DNA from: Streptomyces sp. V2I9
GTDB lineage: Bacteria > Actinomycetota > Actinomycetes > Streptomycetales > Streptomycetaceae
Assembly: GCF_030817475.1 (NCBI RefSeq)
Contig: NZ_JAUSZJ010000002.1
Coordinates: 6,338,626-6,402,625, forward strand
Direction: 5' to 3'
DNA length: 64,000 bases
Positions 1-7,061 of the stretch are shown here, piece by piece. Under the pieces are notes generated by a model that was not told the origin of the DNA, did no database searches, and saw nothing but the letters and a program-made list of their open reading frames with translations. Numbering within the stretch: the first letter of the stretch is position 1; every line of letters begins with the position of its first letter. A program made the translations under genes and the position numbers.

Positions 1-1
1 G

Positions 2-448
2 GGCGGCTGGCAGCGCTACCAGGCCGCGAACGACGACGCGGCGTCCTTCGCGCAGGCGCGCGACGACGCGCTGGCGGCGGGGGAGCAGGCCGTGCAGAAC
101 ATGAACACCCTGGACCACACGTCGCTGGAGCAGGGGCTCGACAGCTGGGAGCAGTCCACCACCGGTGACCTGCACCGCCAACTCGTCGACGGACGTGACG
201 CGTTCGCCAAGCAGATCGCCGAGGCGAAGACGGTCAGCACGGCGAAGGTCCTCTCCGGCGCGGTGACCGAGCTGGACGAACGGGCGGGCCGCGCGGGGGT
301 GATGGTCGCCCTGCGCGTCACCGTCACCGCCCCCGAGGGCGAACCGGCGGTGAAGGAGAGCCGGTTGCTCGGCAGCCTCACCCGGACCTCCGAGGGGTGG
401 AAGCTCAGCGCGCTGGGCCAGGCTCCCGTCGGCGCCACGGCCGGCTGA
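2..448 (+). CDS. Mce-associated protein, 3' part
   Basis: The reading frame is already open at the left edge (codon phase starts at base 2), so only the C-terminal ~148 residues are present. The visible part is an alpha-helical start followed by a beta-rich NTF2-like half (strands around LSGAVTELDERAGRAGVMVALRV is split by charged turns). Such small NTF2-like proteins follow mceA-F genes in actinobacteria and are thought to stabilise the Mce lipid-import complex at the membrane. The next two genes follow at 52 and 15 bases on the same strand, which fits an operon tail. The Mce assignment rests on context and fold impression, not on a unique motif. Confidence 0.6.
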   Translation, partial: GGWQRYQAANDDAASFAQARDDALAAGEQAVQNMNTLDHTSLEQGLDSWEQSTTGDLHRQLVDGRDAFAKQIAEAKTVSTAKVLSGAVTELDERAGRAGVMVALRVTVTAPEGEPAVKESRLLGSLTRTSEGWKLSALGQAPVGATAG

Positions 449-500
449 CCCCGGTATCCGCACCCGCCCCGCCCTGTACGCCCCGGAGAGGAACCACCCC

Positions 501-1295
501 ATGTCGACGACCCGCCACCTCGTCAACCGCCGCCGCCGGATGGCCACGACGCCCTCACGAACGGGAGCCGAGACGGAACCGGGCGGCGTGCTGACCACCG
601 CAGCGCCGGAGGGCGACACCGCCGCCGACCGCGCCACGGACCCGGACCCGGCCGGTACCGCCGAAGCCGGAACCGAAGCCGGAACCGGAGCCGGAGCCGG
701 AGCCGGAGCCGACCCCAGTTCCGCCGGCGACACCTCTGCGGACACACCCCGTGCCGAGGCGTCCCGGCCCGGCCGCTCCCGCCTCCGCGTCACGCTGCCC
801 GCCGTGCTCTGCACCCTCACCGTGCTCCTGGGAGCCTTCGCCGTCTGGGCGTTCACCTCCGCCGACCGCCTCCGCGACGAGCCGGCCCGGCAGAACAGCG
901 CGCTCACCGACATCGGCCGGACCAGCGAGGTGAAGGGCCGCATCAGCGAGGCGGTCGGCGCGGTGTTCTCGTACGACTACGCCTCGCCCGCCCGGGCCGA
1001 CCGTGCCGCGAGCACCTATCTGACCGGCCGCGCGGTGCAGCAGCACAAGGACATGCTCGCCGACGTCCGGGAGCAGGCTCCGAAGCAGAAGCTGGTCCTC
1101 ACCACCACCGTGACCGAGAGCGGGGTCGAGTTCCTCGACGGCGACCGCGCCCGGCTGCTGGTCTTCGCCGACCAGAGCAACACCCGTACCGGCAAGGACG
1201 AGGAGACGACGTACGCGGCGGCCATGTTCGCCGTGGACGCCGTCCGCCGCGGGGACACCTGGCTGATCGCCGCCATCGACACGTTCACCCGCTGA
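501..1295 (+). CDS. Mce-associated membrane protein with low-complexity cytoplasmic head
   Basis: 264 residues. The ATG at 501 follows a GGAGAGGAAC ribosome-binding site. Residues 1-95 are low-complexity, rich in Ala, Gly, Thr and Glu, and encoded partly by a GGAGCC-type hexanucleotide repeat. One transmembrane segment lies at about residues 98-120 (TLPAVLCTLTVLLGAFAVWAF). The rest is a ~140-residue extracytoplasmic NTF2-like domain ending DTWLIAAIDTFTR, the same layout as Mce-associated proteins of mycobacteria and Streptomyces. It is probably co-transcribed with its neighbours. Function is inferred from architecture and operon position only. Confidence 0.65.
   Translation: MSTTRHLVNRRRRMATTPSRTGAETEPGGVLTTAAPEGDTAADRATDPDPAGTAEAGTEAGTGAGAGAGADPSSAGDTSADTPRAEASRPGRSRLRVTLPAVLCTLTVLLGAFAVWAFTSADRLRDEPARQNSALTDIGRTSEVKGRISEAVGAVFSYDYASPARADRAASTYLTGRAVQQHKDMLADVREQAPKQKLVLTTTVTESGVEFLDGDRARLLVFADQSNTRTGKDEETTYAAAMFAVDAVRRGDTWLIAAIDTFTR
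661..711 (+). repeat. In-frame GCCGGA/GAAGCC hexanucleotide repeat
   Basis: About eight imperfect tandem copies of a 6-base unit (GCCGGA, GAAGCC variants) encode the alternating Ala-Gly-Thr-Glu run in the head of the Mce-associated membrane protein. The unit is a multiple of three, so slippage would change length without breaking the frame. Confidence 0.8.
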
Positions 1296-1310
1296 GCGAA
1301 GGGAACCGAC

Positions 1311-2582
1311 ATGAGCTTCAACCGCACGGTGCGGCGTCGGCTCGGCACCACGGCCACCGCTCTCGCCGCGATGACCGCGCTGACCGCGTCACAGGCTCCC
1401 GGCTTCACGGCGCCCGAGCCCCGGAAGGAGAAGGCGGCGTCCTCGGACGACGTCCTGTGGAGCGAGGTGCCGGGCGACGACGCGTACCACACCGAGCTGC
1501 CGCCCCTGGAATCCCCCGAGCCCCCCGCGCCCCTGAAACCCGGCACGAAACCCGACCCTCTCGTGGCCCGCGCCTGGTCGGAGGCGGGCATCCCGGCCAC
1601 CGTGCTGGCCGCCTACCGCAAGGCCGAGAAGACCGTGGGCCGCGGGGATCCGGGATGCGGGCTGCCGTGGCAGCTGCTCGCGGCGATCGGCAAGGTCGAG
1701 TCCGGCCAGGCGTCCGGCGGGCGGGTCGACAAGCGCGGGACGACGCTCTCCCCGATCCTCGGCCCCGCGCTCGACGGCAACGGCTTCGCCCTGATCCGGG
1801 ACACCGACGACGGGGCGTACGACGGCGACCGCACCTTCGACCGGGCCGTCGGGCCGATGCAGTTCATCCCCTCCACCTGGGCGAACTGGGGCGCGGACGG
1901 CAACGGCGACGGCCGGAAGAGCCCCCACAACATCTACGACGCGGCGCTCGCCGCCGGCCGCTACCTCTGCGCCGGCACCCGCGACCTGACCCGCCCGGCC
2001 GACCTGGACCGGGCGATCCTCAGCTACAACCAGTCCGGCACCTATCTGCGGACGGTGCTGTCCTGGCTGGACTTCTACCGCGACGGCAGCCATCCGGTCG
2101 CCGACGGCCAGGGCGTCCTCCCCGCCAGCCCCGGACCGGGCGGCACGACCCGGCCCAAGGCCCCGGTCGCCGACTCGGGCGCTCCGCAGCGGCCCGGCAA
2201 GGGCGACGGCGGCGGGGGAATCGTCGTCGGCCCGCAGCCCACCAAGCCGCCCAGCCCGACCCCCACGCCCCGGCCCACGGGCCCCGGCTCCCCGAGCCCC
2301 AGCCCCAGTCCCACGGACCCCGGCCCCGGTCCCGGCGACCCCGGCCCGAGCCCCAGCCCCAGCCCAGACCCGACCGATCCGGGCCCCACCGAGCCGGGTC
2401 CGAGCCCGAGCCCCGACCCGACCGACCCCACCACCCCGCCCGACCCCGGCGAGACCGATCCGGGCTGCCCCGGCGAAACCCCGCCCCCCTCCCCGGCGGA
2501 TCCCTCACCGGCCGAGGAGACCGCGAGCGGCCAGGCCGAGCCCGGCGACCCCTGCGCACCGGTCGAAGGCTCCGGAGCCTGA
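1311..2582 (+). CDS. Secreted lytic transglycosylase with long Pro/Ser tail
   Basis: 423 residues, ATG at 1311, 15 bases after the previous stop. An N-terminal signal (about residues 8-30) is followed by a linker and an MltB/SLT-like catalytic domain at about residues 105-255. Key motifs are AAIGKVESG, with the predicted catalytic Glu, and AVGPMQFIPSTWANWG, typical of membrane-bound lytic transglycosylases that cleave the MurNAc-GlcNAc bond of peptidoglycan. The last ~150 residues are almost entirely Pro, Ser, Gly, Thr and Asp, likely a wall-spanning tether. There is no sortase LPxTG signal. Its place behind Mce-associated genes suggests local wall opening for the import complex; that link is inference. 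Confidence 0.85.
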   Translation: MSFNRTVRRRLGTTATALAAMTALTASQAPGFTAPEPRKEKAASSDDVLWSEVPGDDAYHTELPPLESPEPPAPLKPGTKPDPLVARAWSEAGIPATVLAAYRKAEKTVGRGDPGCGLPWQLLAAIGKVESGQASGGRVDKRGTTLSPILGPALDGNGFALIRDTDDGAYDGDRTFDRAVGPMQFIPSTWANWGADGNGDGRKSPHNIYDAALAAGRYLCAGTRDLTRPADLDRAILSYNQSGTYLRTVLSWLDFYRDGSHPVADGQGVLPASPGPGGTTRPKAPVADSGAPQRPGKGDGGGGIVVGPQPTKPPSPTPTPRPTGPGSPSPSPSPTDPGPGPGDPGPSPSPSPDPTDPGPTEPGPSPSPDPTDPTTPPDPGETDPGCPGETPPPSPADPSPAEETASGQAEPGDPCAPVEGSGA

Positions 2583-2615
2583 CCCCGGCACCCCGCGAAG
2601 CTCCTGCACCCGGCA

Positions 2616-2662
2616 CCGGATGCCGGGGGCGGACGGCGTCACCGCCCGCCCCCGGCATCCGG
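2616..2662. terminator. Bidirectional hairpin terminator
   Basis: A perfect 16-bp stem (arms 2616-2631 and 2647-2662, CCGGATGCCGGGGGCG and its complement) with a 15-nt loop sits between the convergent transglycosylase and polyphosphate kinase genes. Confidence 0.85.
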
Positions 2663-2676
2663 GCACAGCGCCCTCG

Positions 2677-3642
2677 TCAGCCCCGTCCGGGGTGGTTGCC
2701 CGGCCCTTCCGACCGGCCGGTGAGGGGGGTGGGCGAGAGGTCCGCCCGCTCCTCGCCGGGTTCCAGCAGGGTGTCCGCAGGGCCGACGATCAGCGGGTCC
2801 GGCGTACCGACGGCCTTCTCGTCCTTGCTGTCGTAGTCGAACCGCCACAACAGGCTGCGCATGGCCTCCAGCCGGCCGCGCTTCTTGTCGTTGTTCTTCA
2901 CCACGGTCCACGGCGCGTACGTGGTGTCCGTGGCCCGGAACATCTCGACCTTCGCCGTCGTGTACTCGTCCCACAGGTCCAGTGATGCCAGGTCGGTCGG
3001 CGACAGCTTCCACTGACGGACCGGGTCGACCTGCCGGATCGCGAAGCGGGTCCGCTGTTCGCTGCGGGAGACCGAGAACCAGAACTTCACCAGCAGCACG
3101 CCGTCCTCGACGAGCATCCGCTCGAACTGCGGGGCCTGCTCCAGGAAGTGCTCGTACTGCGCCGGGGTGCAGAAGTCCATCACCCGCTCGACGCCGGCCC
3201 GGTTGTACCAGGAACGGTCGAAGAAGACGATCTCCCCGGCGGTCGGCAACTGGGCCACGTAGCGCTGGAAGTACCACTGGCCGCTCTCGCGCTCGGTGGG
3301 CTTCTCCAGGGCGACCACGCGCGCGCCTCGCGGGTTCAGCCGCTCGGTGAACCGCTGGATGGTCCCGCCCTTGCCCGCCGCGTCACGGCCCTCGCACAGG
3401 ACCACCAGCCGCTGCCCGCTCTCCCGGACCCAGCGCTGGAGCTTGAGCAGCTCGATCTGGAGGACGCGCTTGACCCGCTCGTACTCCCCGCGCCTCATCC
3501 GCCGGTCGTACGGATAGTTCTCCCGCCACGTCTCGATCGGGCGGCCCCGGTCGTCCAGCAGGACGGGCTGCTCGGGCCGGCTGCCGTCCACGGTCAGCCC
3601 CTTCAGCAGCTCCGCCGGGTCGGACTGCGGTCCTTCGGTCAT
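2677..3642 (-). CDS. ppk2: Polyphosphate kinase 2
   Basis: 321 residues. PPK2 enzymes use polyphosphate to phosphorylate nucleoside di- or monophosphates in the cytoplasm. A P-loop GRDAAGKGGT is at about residues 85-94, a Walker B segment IVFFDRSWYNRAGVE at about 138-152, and the basic lid region follows. This is a one-domain PPK2 close to the class I size. The frame is open 41 codons further upstream, but the ATG at 3642 is preferred: it has GGGGAGA just upstream, and the extension would run into the ligase terminator. That strong terminator separates it from the ligase gene, so it probably has its own promoter. Confidence 0.92.
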   Translation of the reverse strand: MTEGPQSDPAELLKGLTVDGSRPEQPVLLDDRGRPIETWRENYPYDRRMRRGEYERVKRVLQIELLKLQRWVRESGQRLVVLCEGRDAAGKGGTIQRFTERLNPRGARVVALEKPTERESGQWYFQRYVAQLPTAGEIVFFDRSWYNRAGVERVMDFCTPAQYEHFLEQAPQFERMLVEDGVLLVKFWFSVSRSEQRTRFAIRQVDPVRQWKLSPTDLASLDLWDEYTTAKVEMFRATDTTYAPWTVVKNNDKKRGRLEAMRSLLWRFDYDSKDEKAVGTPDPLIVGPADTLLEPGEERADLSPTPLTGRSEGPGNHPGRG

Positions 3643-3675
3643 CGCCCTGGTCTCCCCGTCCGCCTCGACATCAAA

Positions 3676-3727
3676 CCGGTGCGGGAGAGGGCCCACCCCG
3701 CCGCGGGTGGACCCTCTCCCGCACCGG
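3676..3727 (-). terminator. Strong terminator of the ligase gene
   Basis: A 23-bp stem with one mismatch (arms 3676-3698 and 3705-3727) and a 6-nt loop lies between the ligase stop at 3779 and the polyphosphate kinase start at 3642. It is one of the longest hairpins in the window. Confidence 0.85.
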
Positions 3728-3778
3728 AACGTGCCCCCGCTCCCGCCGTCCATGCCCACCGTCACGAGGGCCTTTCGA

Positions 3779-4840
3779 TCAGCCGCCCGCCAGCACCTCG
3801 GCGAGATCGTAGGAGACGACCTCCTCCAGCTGCGCGTACGTGCAGTCGGCGGGGGACCGGTCCGGCCGCCACCGGCGGAACTGGGTGGTGTGCCGGAACC
3901 GGTCGCCCTCCATGTGGTCGTACGCCACCTCGCACACCCGCTCCGGGCGCAGCGGCACCCACGACTGGTCCTTCTTGCCCGACCAGCGGTTCTGCGTCCC
4001 CGGCAGCCGGGACTGCTCGTGCGCCGCCGCCTCGGCCCACGCGCCCCACGGGTGCTCGGTGAAGTCGCAGCGCAACGGGGCCAGTTCCTCGGCCAGTTCG
4101 GCGCGTCGTTTCATCGGGAAGGCCGCGCAGACCCCGAGGTGCTGGAGCACGCCCTGTGCGTCGTACAGGCCGAGCAGGAGCGAGCCGACGACCGGGCCGC
4201 TCTTGTGCTCGCGGTAGCCCGCCACCACGACGTCGGCGGTCCGCTCGTGCTTGATCTTGTACATCGCGCGGGTGTCGGGCCGGTAGGGGAGGTCCAGCGG
4301 CTTGGCCACGATCCCGTCGAGTCCGGCCCCCTCATACCGGTCGAACCACTCCCGCGCGAGGTCGATGTCCGTGGTGGACGGGGCGAGGAACACGGGCGCG
4401 GAGCCCCCGGCGAGCGCCGCCTTCAGCACCTCGCGCCGGTCCGCCTGCCGCGTGGAGAGCAGTGAGGTCTCGTCCACCGCGAGGATGTCGAAGGCGATCA
4501 GGCTCGCCGGGGTCTGCTCCGCGAGCATCCGCACCCGCGAGTCCGCCGGATGGATGCGCTCGCCGAGCCGCTCGAAGTCGAGCCGCCCCTCGTGGGCGAT
4601 GACGATCTCCCCGTCGATCACACAGCGCGGCGGAAGGTTCTCCCGTACGACGTCGACCAGGTCGGGGAAGTAGCGGGTCAGCGACTTGCCCGTGCGGCTG
4701 CCGATCTCGACCTCGTCACCGTCCCGGTAGACGATCGTCCGGAAGCCGTCCCACTTCGCCTCGTACGCCATGCCCGGCGGGATCTTCGCCACCGACTTGG
4801 CGAGCATCGGCTTCAGAGGTGGCATCACCGGCAGATCCAT
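3779..4840 (-). CDS. ligC: ATP-dependent DNA ligase, LigC type
   Basis: 353 residues. The adenylation motif EAKWDGFR places the nucleotide-accepting Lys at about residue 29. Later ligase motifs are visible: IDGEIV (motif III-like), DGIVAKPLDLPY with the motif IV Lys, and KIKHERTADVVVAG (motif V). An OB-fold C-terminus follows. The enzyme seals nicks; in actinobacteria LigC works as a stand-alone partner in alternative end joining and base-excision repair. The start codon has an AAGAAT box 7 bases upstream and no ribosome-binding site, suggesting a leaderless mRNA. The gene diverges from the LigD-like polymerase gene across 77 bases, so the two LigD activities are split here. Confidence 0.9.
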   Translation of the reverse strand: MDLPVMPPLKPMLAKSVAKIPPGMAYEAKWDGFRTIVYRDGDEVEIGSRTGKSLTRYFPDLVDVVRENLPPRCVIDGEIVIAHEGRLDFERLGERIHPADSRVRMLAEQTPASLIAFDILAVDETSLLSTRQADRREVLKAALAGGSAPVFLAPSTTDIDLAREWFDRYEGAGLDGIVAKPLDLPYRPDTRAMYKIKHERTADVVVAGYREHKSGPVVGSLLLGLYDAQGVLQHLGVCAAFPMKRRAELAEELAPLRCDFTEHPWGAWAEAAAHEQSRLPGTQNRWSGKKDQSWVPLRPERVCEVAYDHMEGDRFRHTTQFRRWRPDRSPADCTYAQLEEVVSYDLAEVLAGG

Positions 4841-4847
4841 GGCCCCG

Positions 4848-4853
4848 ATTCTT
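4848..4853 (-). promoter_or_regulatory. -10 box, leaderless ligase promoter
   Basis: AAGAAT on the minus strand ends 7 bases before the ligase ATG. That spacing would place the transcription start on the start codon itself. Confidence 0.45.
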
Positions 4854-4904
4854 CACCGTCCATCGACCGGTGTCTCCCGATGTGCGGCAGATGTGCGACC
4901 GGCC

Positions 4905-4910
4905 TACGGT
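4905..4910 (+). promoter_or_regulatory. -10 box, leaderless polymerase promoter
   Basis: TACGGT ends 7 bases before the ATG at 4918, and no Shine-Dalgarno sequence is present. It supports the chosen start over the longer open frame beginning at 4819. Confidence 0.5.
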
Positions 4911-4917
4911 GACCGTC

Positions 4918-5979
4918 ATGGGAGCAGCGGTGGAGCTGGACGTGGATGGGCGGGCCGTGAGGCTGTCCAACCCGGACAAGGTGTACTTCCCTGAGAAGGG
5001 CTACACCAAGAGGGACGTGGCCGAGTACTTCCTGGCCGTGGGGCCCGGCATCACGCGCGCCCTGAACCACCGGCCCACCACCCTCCAGCGTTTCGTGGAC
5101 GGCGTGGAGGGCGACTTCTTCTACCAGAAGCGCGCCCCGAAGAACCTCCCCGAGTGGATTCCCACCGCCCGGATCGCCTTCCCCAGCGGCCGGCCCGCCG
5201 ACGAGATCTGCCCGACCGGGCTCGCCGCCGTCATCTGGGCCGCCAACCTCGGCACGCTCACCTTCCACCCCTGGCCGGTGCGGGCCGGGGACACCGACCA
5301 CCCGGACGAGCTGCGCATCGACCTGGACCCGCAGCCCGGCACCGACTACGCGGACGCCGTCACGGCCGCCCACGAGCTGCGTTCCGTCCTGGAGGACCAC
5401 GGGGTACGCGGCTGGCCCAAGACCTCCGGCGGGCGCGGGATGCACGTCTTCGTCCCCATCGAGCCGGCCTGGACCTTCACCGAGGTGCGGCGCGCCGCCA
5501 TCGCCGCCGGACGCGAACTGGAACGGCGGATGCCCGGACGGGTGACGACGGCGTGGTGGAAGGAGGAGCGCGGGGAGCGGATCTTCGTCGACTTCAACCA
5601 GACCGCCCGCGACCGCACCATCGCGTCCGCCTACTCCGTACGCCCCTTCCCGCACGCACCGGTCTCCGCGCCGCTGCGCTGGGAGGAGATCGACGACGCC
5701 GAACCGCGCGACTTCGACATCCGCACCCTCCCGGTGCGCTACGCCGAAGTGGGTGACGTCCACGCCGACATGGACCAGGAGGCGTTCCGGCTCGACGGGC
5801 TGCTGGAGCTGGCCGACCGGGACGAGAAGGAGCGCGGCCTCGGGGACATGCCGTATCCGCCGGAGTATCCGAAGATGCCCGGCGAACCCAAGCGCGTCCA
5901 GCCCAGCCGGGCCCGTCACGACGGCGATGACGACGATGACGACCGGCCCGGCGACGACCGCGACGGCGGGAAGGCGTGA
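4918..5979 (+). CDS. LigD-type primase-polymerase (NHEJ polymerase domain)
   Basis: 353 residues. This is the stand-alone polymerase domain of bacterial non-homologous end joining, an archaeo-eukaryotic primase fold that fills gaps with ribonucleotides. Visible family motifs are LSNPDKVYFPEKGYTKRDV at the N-terminus, the metal-binding ELRIDLDPQPG, TSGGRGMHVFVPI and the distal RDRTIASAYSVRPFPHAPVS. The family size is ~300 residues; here an Asp-rich acidic tail (DGDDDDDDRPGDD) is added at the C-terminus. No ligase or nuclease domain is attached. No ku gene is in the window. The stop overlaps the start of the next gene (GTGA). Confidence 0.9.
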   Translation: MGAAVELDVDGRAVRLSNPDKVYFPEKGYTKRDVAEYFLAVGPGITRALNHRPTTLQRFVDGVEGDFFYQKRAPKNLPEWIPTARIAFPSGRPADEICPTGLAAVIWAANLGTLTFHPWPVRAGDTDHPDELRIDLDPQPGTDYADAVTAAHELRSVLEDHGVRGWPKTSGGRGMHVFVPIEPAWTFTEVRRAAIAAGRELERRMPGRVTTAWWKEERGERIFVDFNQTARDRTIASAYSVRPFPHAPVSAPLRWEEIDDAEPRDFDIRTLPVRYAEVGDVHADMDQEAFRLDGLLELADRDEKERGLGDMPYPPEYPKMPGEPKRVQPSRARHDGDDDDDDRPGDDRDGGKA

Positions 5980-7043
5980 GGGGGAGCAGCGAGAAGCACG
6001 GGGGCCACGGCCGCCCGCTGTCACCGCGCGAGCGCTGGAAGGCGTACAAGAACAGCCCGTTCCTCCCCGCGACCGTCCTCGTCCTGATCATCGCCGCCGC
6101 TGCCGGCCTCTTCGCCGGCTCCTACACGTACGCCATGGCCAACCCGACTCCGCACCGCATCCCGGCGGCCCTGGTCACCGAACCCGAGGTGCGGGGCGGC
6201 CGGGAGTTCGTCCTCGGGATGGAGAAGGCGCTCGATGCCTCGCTCGAGCTGAAGGACTACCCGGACGACGCCGCCGCCCGCCGCGCTCTGGACGAACAGA
6301 AGGTCTTCGCGATCGTGCGCGCCACCGGCGGCGGGGTGGCGCTCGACGTGGCCGGGGCGTCCGGGGCGTCGGTGGCCGAACTGCTCGGCAAAGCGGGCGT
6401 CGAGGCGGGCGACGCCACCGGCACCGAGGTCACGGTCACGGACGTCAAACCGCTCCAGCGGGGCGATCCGCGCGGCCTCGCCCTCTTCTACATCTCGCTG
6501 GCCGCCGTGATCATGGGCTTCCTCGGCGCGCTCCAGCTCAGCGTGCACGCCCACGGACTGAACCCGGCCGAGCGCATCGCCTTCACCCTCGCCTACGCCC
6601 TGCTCGGCGGCTTCGCCATCGCGGCGGCGGTGGACTGGTGGCTGGGGGCGGTGGACCTGCCGTTCGTCCAGTCCTGGCTGATCCTGGCGTTCACGATGTT
6701 CACCTCCGGCATGGTCTTCACCATGTTCAACACCCTGATGGGGCGCTGGGCGATGATCCCCACCTGGGGCGTCATGGTGCTGCTCGGCAATCCGTCCTCC
6801 GGCGGCGCGGTGTCCTGGCCGCTGCTGCCCTCCGCGCTCGGCCACATCGGCCGCTGGCTGCCGCCGGGCGCGTCCGTCAACGCCCAGCACACCGCCGTCT
6901 ACTACCAGGGCCACCAGTTCGTCTTCCCGTACCTGGTCCTCGCCGGGTGGGCGCTGGTCTCCTGCACGGTGTTCTGGGTGTGGCGGCACCGGCACCCCGG
7001 TGGCCGCGCCCGCGCGCCGGAGCATGCGGCCGCGGCCACCTGA
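5976..7043 (+). CDS. ABC-2/YhgE-like membrane protein
   Basis: 355 residues, GTG start overlapping the previous stop by 4 bases, so translation is probably coupled. One transmembrane segment lies near residues 29-50, then a ~110-residue extracytoplasmic region, then about five transmembrane segments (for example YISLAAVIMGFLGALQ, LAYALLGGFAIAAAV, LILAFTMFTSGMVF and VLAGWALVSCTVFWVW). This is the plan of DUF3533 / YhgE-Pip-like permease proteins, which resemble the permeases of ABC-2 exporters. No ATPase gene is adjacent. Its substrate is unknown, and the link with the repair polymerase may only be positional. Confidence 0.7.
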   Translation: MRGSSEKHGGHGRPLSPRERWKAYKNSPFLPATVLVLIIAAAAGLFAGSYTYAMANPTPHRIPAALVTEPEVRGGREFVLGMEKALDASLELKDYPDDAAARRALDEQKVFAIVRATGGGVALDVAGASGASVAELLGKAGVEAGDATGTEVTVTDVKPLQRGDPRGLALFYISLAAVIMGFLGALQLSVHAHGLNPAERIAFTLAYALLGGFAIAAAVDWWLGAVDLPFVQSWLILAFTMFTSGMVFTMFNTLMGRWAMIPTWGVMVLLGNPSSGGAVSWPLLPSALGHIGRWLPPGASVNAQHTAVYYQGHQFVFPYLVLAGWALVSCTVFWVWRHRHPGGRARAPEHAAAAT

Positions 7044-7061
7044 GGCCGTCTCCCTACGGGT

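Noticed and set aside
661-711. Hexanucleotide repeat as a CRISPR or regulatory array
   Set aside because: It is coding, in frame, without spacers.
1311-2582. Sortase-anchored cell-wall protein
   Set aside because: The Pro-rich tail has no LPxTG/LAxTG motif and no C-terminal hydrophobic segment.
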